Part shown: piece by piece, positions 61,375 through 64,000 of the stretch
How positions within the stretch are numbered: the first letter of the stretch is position 1
Layout: every line of letters starts with the position of its first letter
From: Toxonevra muliebris
Taxonomy: Eukaryota > Arthropoda > Insecta > Diptera > Pallopteridae
Reading direction: 5' to 3'
Assembly: GCA_963691655.1 (NCBI GenBank)
Contig: OY829328.1
Span: 12,044,704-12,108,703 of the forward strand
Length of the DNA stretch: 64,000 nucleotides
The notes under the pieces: generated by a model
Database searches by the model: none
The model's input: only the letters and a program-made list of their open reading frames with translations
Told to the model about the DNA's origin: nothing
Made by a program: the position numbers and the translations under genes

Positions 61375-62130
61375 TTAATGTAATTTATTAAAAAAATGTC
61401 TTAGAATCTTAAATTTTTGTGAAATACATACAATTATAAGCAAAATGCATCCCAATAGCCAAAATAGCAAAATCATCCAAAATACATCCATCATTTGATT
61501 CATTGAAAGAGGCAACATTATTATTGATAATTGTTGAAAGAGCGAATTTGAATCTTTTTTAACAAGCATTTCAATTTAAAAGTATTTCGTCGAAAGGATG
61601 AATTAAAAAAGAAGCGCTTGGAAAGAAAATACAGAAAAGATCAAGCATAAAATTTTCCGGTGCTACATAAAACTTATTAGAAGTGGATTTTTGCAAATAA
61701 TATGGAAAGTATTCCGGTTTAGTTAGAGCACCAAGTTAATAATTTTATGTGGTCTCTAGCATATGCAAAGTTTGAATTTTGAAGTTTGAACCATGAAAAA
61801 TAGTAAATACTGATATGCTAGCAAGATTCACGATGACTTTATATTTTTGAGCCCGAAATTCTTGAATATTGTTTGGTAATGACTTTAACGGTCCCTTTTG
61901 CATATTGTAAATATTCATATGTGATTGTATTAAAAAATATTAAAATTAACCACATTGCCAAAATGTAACGACGAAAAGTACGAGGAATTTCATTGTGCAT
62001 GTATGGCTTTTTTGCGAATAACTTTTGAAATATACAACGACGAAAAAAAGTGTCAATCAAAGTACACCAAAAGAATTTAGTAATCGGATAGAAGATCATC
62101 TCAAATGAAGTATATGCATTTAAGGACTAT
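61375..62130 (-). pseudogene. Ionotropic-receptor-like C-terminal region, broken
   Basis: On the - strand a frame from about 62115 reads TSFEMIFYPITKFFWCTLID. About 30 residues on comes PRTFRRYILAMWLILIFF, followed by YEYLQYAKGT. This order resembles M1 and M2 of divergent insect ionotropic receptors (FE.. P....W, then R..RY.L..W......Y...L). After a stop at 61839, a second frame gives KPEYFPYYLQ and APENFMLDLFCIFFPSASFL, like the second ligand-binding lobe. After a frameshift, MLPLSMNQMMDVFWMILLFW resembles the last membrane segment (61569-61375). Stops at 62120, 61839 and 61570 break it. Similarity is from memory of the family pattern. An unrecognised multi-exon gene is the alternative. Confidence 0.45.
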
Positions 62131-63102
62131 GTAAAAATCAGTTAACAAATTATTTGCTCTGCCAGCATATTTGCAAACATTAGTTTACAAATTACCAACA
62201 AACTCTTTCGTGAAGTGTTTTGTAGATGTTTCAAGACCCTTCTGGAACCAGAAGGAGTTATCTAACTTAAAAAATTGTTTTCCACTTTTGTTCATCTGGT
62301 TCTGAAATAACTTTACTATGCTAATACTTTTTGATTTGATGCCATTTTTGGCTTTTTTTCATGTTCCAAAAATGTCCCTTAATTTGCTCAATTTTGTTAC
62401 AAACTGTATTTACTTACATATGTACAGTGTAAATTGAATTGCATTTAAAACGCCAGCATGAAGATAATAAATTAAATTTGCCACCTCCGTTTGTAATTTC
62501 TTACTCAAATTGTGTTCAGTTGAAAATTGTTAAAAAAAATTCCCACAGGAAGCTTGGATAAATATAAAACAATGTGCAATAACAATATACAACCCTGTTT
62601 TTTATCCATCTCCAAAGTGAATGGTTCTTAAATATTTTGGACCGCTGAATTCGAATCTGCTCCATCAGTTTTGTCATAGCAATTCAGGTTTTTGAGATTT
62701 TTTTATTTTTCGGTCATAGGTCGCCATTGTTATCAAAATTACCATTTTTTCGAGATGAAAAGTAGAGCATCTATATTTTTTCAAAAACGCAATTAAATAA
62801 CCTTTAATTAAAGAGTTTATTTGAATCACTGTTCCATTTCTGTCAAAAATTATAGAGATTTGAAGTTGAAATTCCGACCAAAAAAACGCTTTATTTTCGA
62901 ATAACCTATTTTTTTGCCATTATCAAGTGCTGAAAACGAAATAACCCATCGCTGATTTTTTTATGAATCAATAGCGTAGATTCTTGCGCAAAATTTAAGT
63001 ACTCAGCGATGGGTTTCCGAACTCTAATTTGGGAGCTAGAAACAAAAAACAACGATTTCATTAATTTTAATACATAACATTGTTTATAACTAAACAAAGA
63101 AT
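62131..63102. other. No gene seen
   Basis: AT-rich sequence with short frames. The segment GATGGGTT(T/A)..CG occurs twice in inverted orientation at about 62947 and 63008. Confidence 0.4.
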
Positions 63103-63350
63103 TCAGTACAGTCCCCTTTTTTTCTGTTGTGTGTTTTTGGGATTGGTATCCCTAATGGTCATCGAACAATAATCAGCTAGCATTTCCTCATTCCATAAAC
63201 CTTGATACCGAAATTTCATTGATTTTAGGTCTTGGTGAAACCGTTCATCCTGTTCATCACTCACTTCACCCAAGTTTGGTGAAAAAAGTTTAGATTAGAA
63301 TAGAGGAAATGCATCTTCAACGAGAAGGTGCTAAAGAGATTTGATAGTCG
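63103..63350 (-). mobile_element. Fragment of a transposon-associated protein (GERFHQDI-type)
   Basis: The - strand reads KMHFLYSNLNFF, then after a frameshift PNLGEVSDEQDERFHQDL, continuing to KSMKFRYQGLWNEEMLADYC and TIRDTNPKNTQQ before a stop at 63105. I recall this block as the conserved C-terminal part of a family of repetitive, uncharacterised proteins in arthropods, probably mobile-element encoded. Only the end of the protein is present. Confidence 0.45.
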
Positions 63351-63429
63351 CCCAAGTCCACTTTCTAATTATTTTAAGACTTAACAGATATTTTTTCAAC
63401 ATATAAATACTTTAAATTTCATAACTTAA

Positions 63430-64000
63430 ATTTTCATAGTTTCTAAATTTTCCGACTATTTTGGGTGGATTATCAACTTCTGGGCTCCATACTGGAAGAG
63501 CCAAGTTTCATCACCTGTTACAATTTTATTGAAGGTGCTGGGCTCTCAGTTTTTAAATTTTTGAAAAAAATATTGAGCAAAAGGCACATGCGCCTCTTTT
63601 TAAGCATCAGGAAAATTTGAGGAACCCATCGTGATGATTTCTTCGTTTACCCAAGGTGGTGTCTAAATATTCGCGATACAACCATGACATTCAAGCCCAG
63701 TTCCTCAGCAATCATATCCTGTGTTAATCTTCAGAGCCACACTTTCGTCATCAGTCAATGATTTTGGGCGACCTTTACGAGATTCGTCCTCCGAAGAAAA
63801 ATGCCCAGTTTGGAATCTTAGCAACCACTTCGAAACGATCGCAAGCGATGATGCATTCTCTTCATATCGTTAAATATTTCCACAGGCTTGAGGTTTCGCC
63901 GAAATCCGTATTGAATTGTAAACCGAATCTCTTGCTGTGATGACGGTGGAATTTCTACCGACTCTTTCTCTTCTCTTTCTCTCTCTATGCGTTTTCATAT
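63430..64000 (-). mobile_element. mariner-family transposase relic, cut by the window edge
   Basis: In order on the - strand are WFRRFQTGHFSSEDESRKGR with RPKSLTDDES (linker), the second helix-turn-helix AEELGLNVMVVSRIFRHHLG, RWVPQ, and IVTGDETWLFQY with the first catalytic Asp. This order is diagnostic for mariner transposases. A stop follows the HHLG motif and there are further breaks. The C-terminal catalytic half is lost near 63465, and the N-terminus lies beyond position 64000 or is degraded. Confidence 0.75.

Noticed and set aside
1..64000. CRISPR arrays, bacterial operons, riboswitches or origins
   Set aside because: The sequence is eukaryotic nuclear DNA with spliced genes, and no array of regularly spaced short repeats of that kind was seen.

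Overview
The window looks like nuclear DNA of a higher (cyclorrhaphan) fly. It is about two-thirds A+T, rich in CA/TG and GTAT microsatellites, and its genes have short GT-AG introns and TATA promoters. The gene set is of insect type: Plus-C odorant-binding proteins (OBPs) and a relic that resembles a divergent ionotropic receptor. Transposon relics of LINE, Tc1/mariner, piggyBac-like and hAT-like types are abundant. I cannot name the species.

Layout. Positions 1 to about 44000 hold no gene model I can defend. This part is AT-rich filler, degenerate tandem repeats and broken mobile elements. It contains two MITE-like elements at 1.5-2.5 kb, a 1 kb degenerate repeat at 5-6 kb, LINE pieces at 10.8, 16.0, 36.5, 39.9 and 42.3 kb, and a piggyBac-like element at 25.4-27.1 kb with a second transposon's DDE fragment inside it. 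It also contains a long purine-rich stretch at 29.2-29.7 kb, tRNA-derived SINE copies near 36 and 41.7 kb, and a hAT-like element inserted in a LINE at 42.4-43.4 kb. It may be one long intron or an intergenic desert.

The gene-bearing part is 44.3-58.5 kb. A five-exon Plus-C OBP lies on the + strand (44358-45587). A three-exon gene for a small, very acidic secreted protein follows on the - strand (48278-49839). That gene sits inside a nearly perfect inverted repeat with arms of about 690 bp, and its first intron carries a LINE RNase H fragment. Three further Plus-C OBP genes follow on the - strand (51478-52526, 55150-55923, 57663-58451). They share a three-exon layout but differ in their C-terminal tails: a long Thr/Gly-rich tail in one, short basic Gly/Arg/Lys tails in the other two.

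From 58.7 kb to the end the window is again mobile DNA: a TTA-flanked element carrying LINE and SINE copies, and a short hAT-like element full of GGGTAYCCG motifs. A broken ionotropic-receptor-like sequence on the - strand (about 61375-62130), a transposon-associated protein fragment and a mariner relic at the edge complete this part.

The four OBPs each show 12 cysteines in the Plus-C arrangement and all have signal peptides, so they are probably secreted carriers of small hydrophobic molecules in sensillar lymph or other fluids. Exon structures were assembled by hand from splice sites and reading frame. No transcript or database evidence was available.
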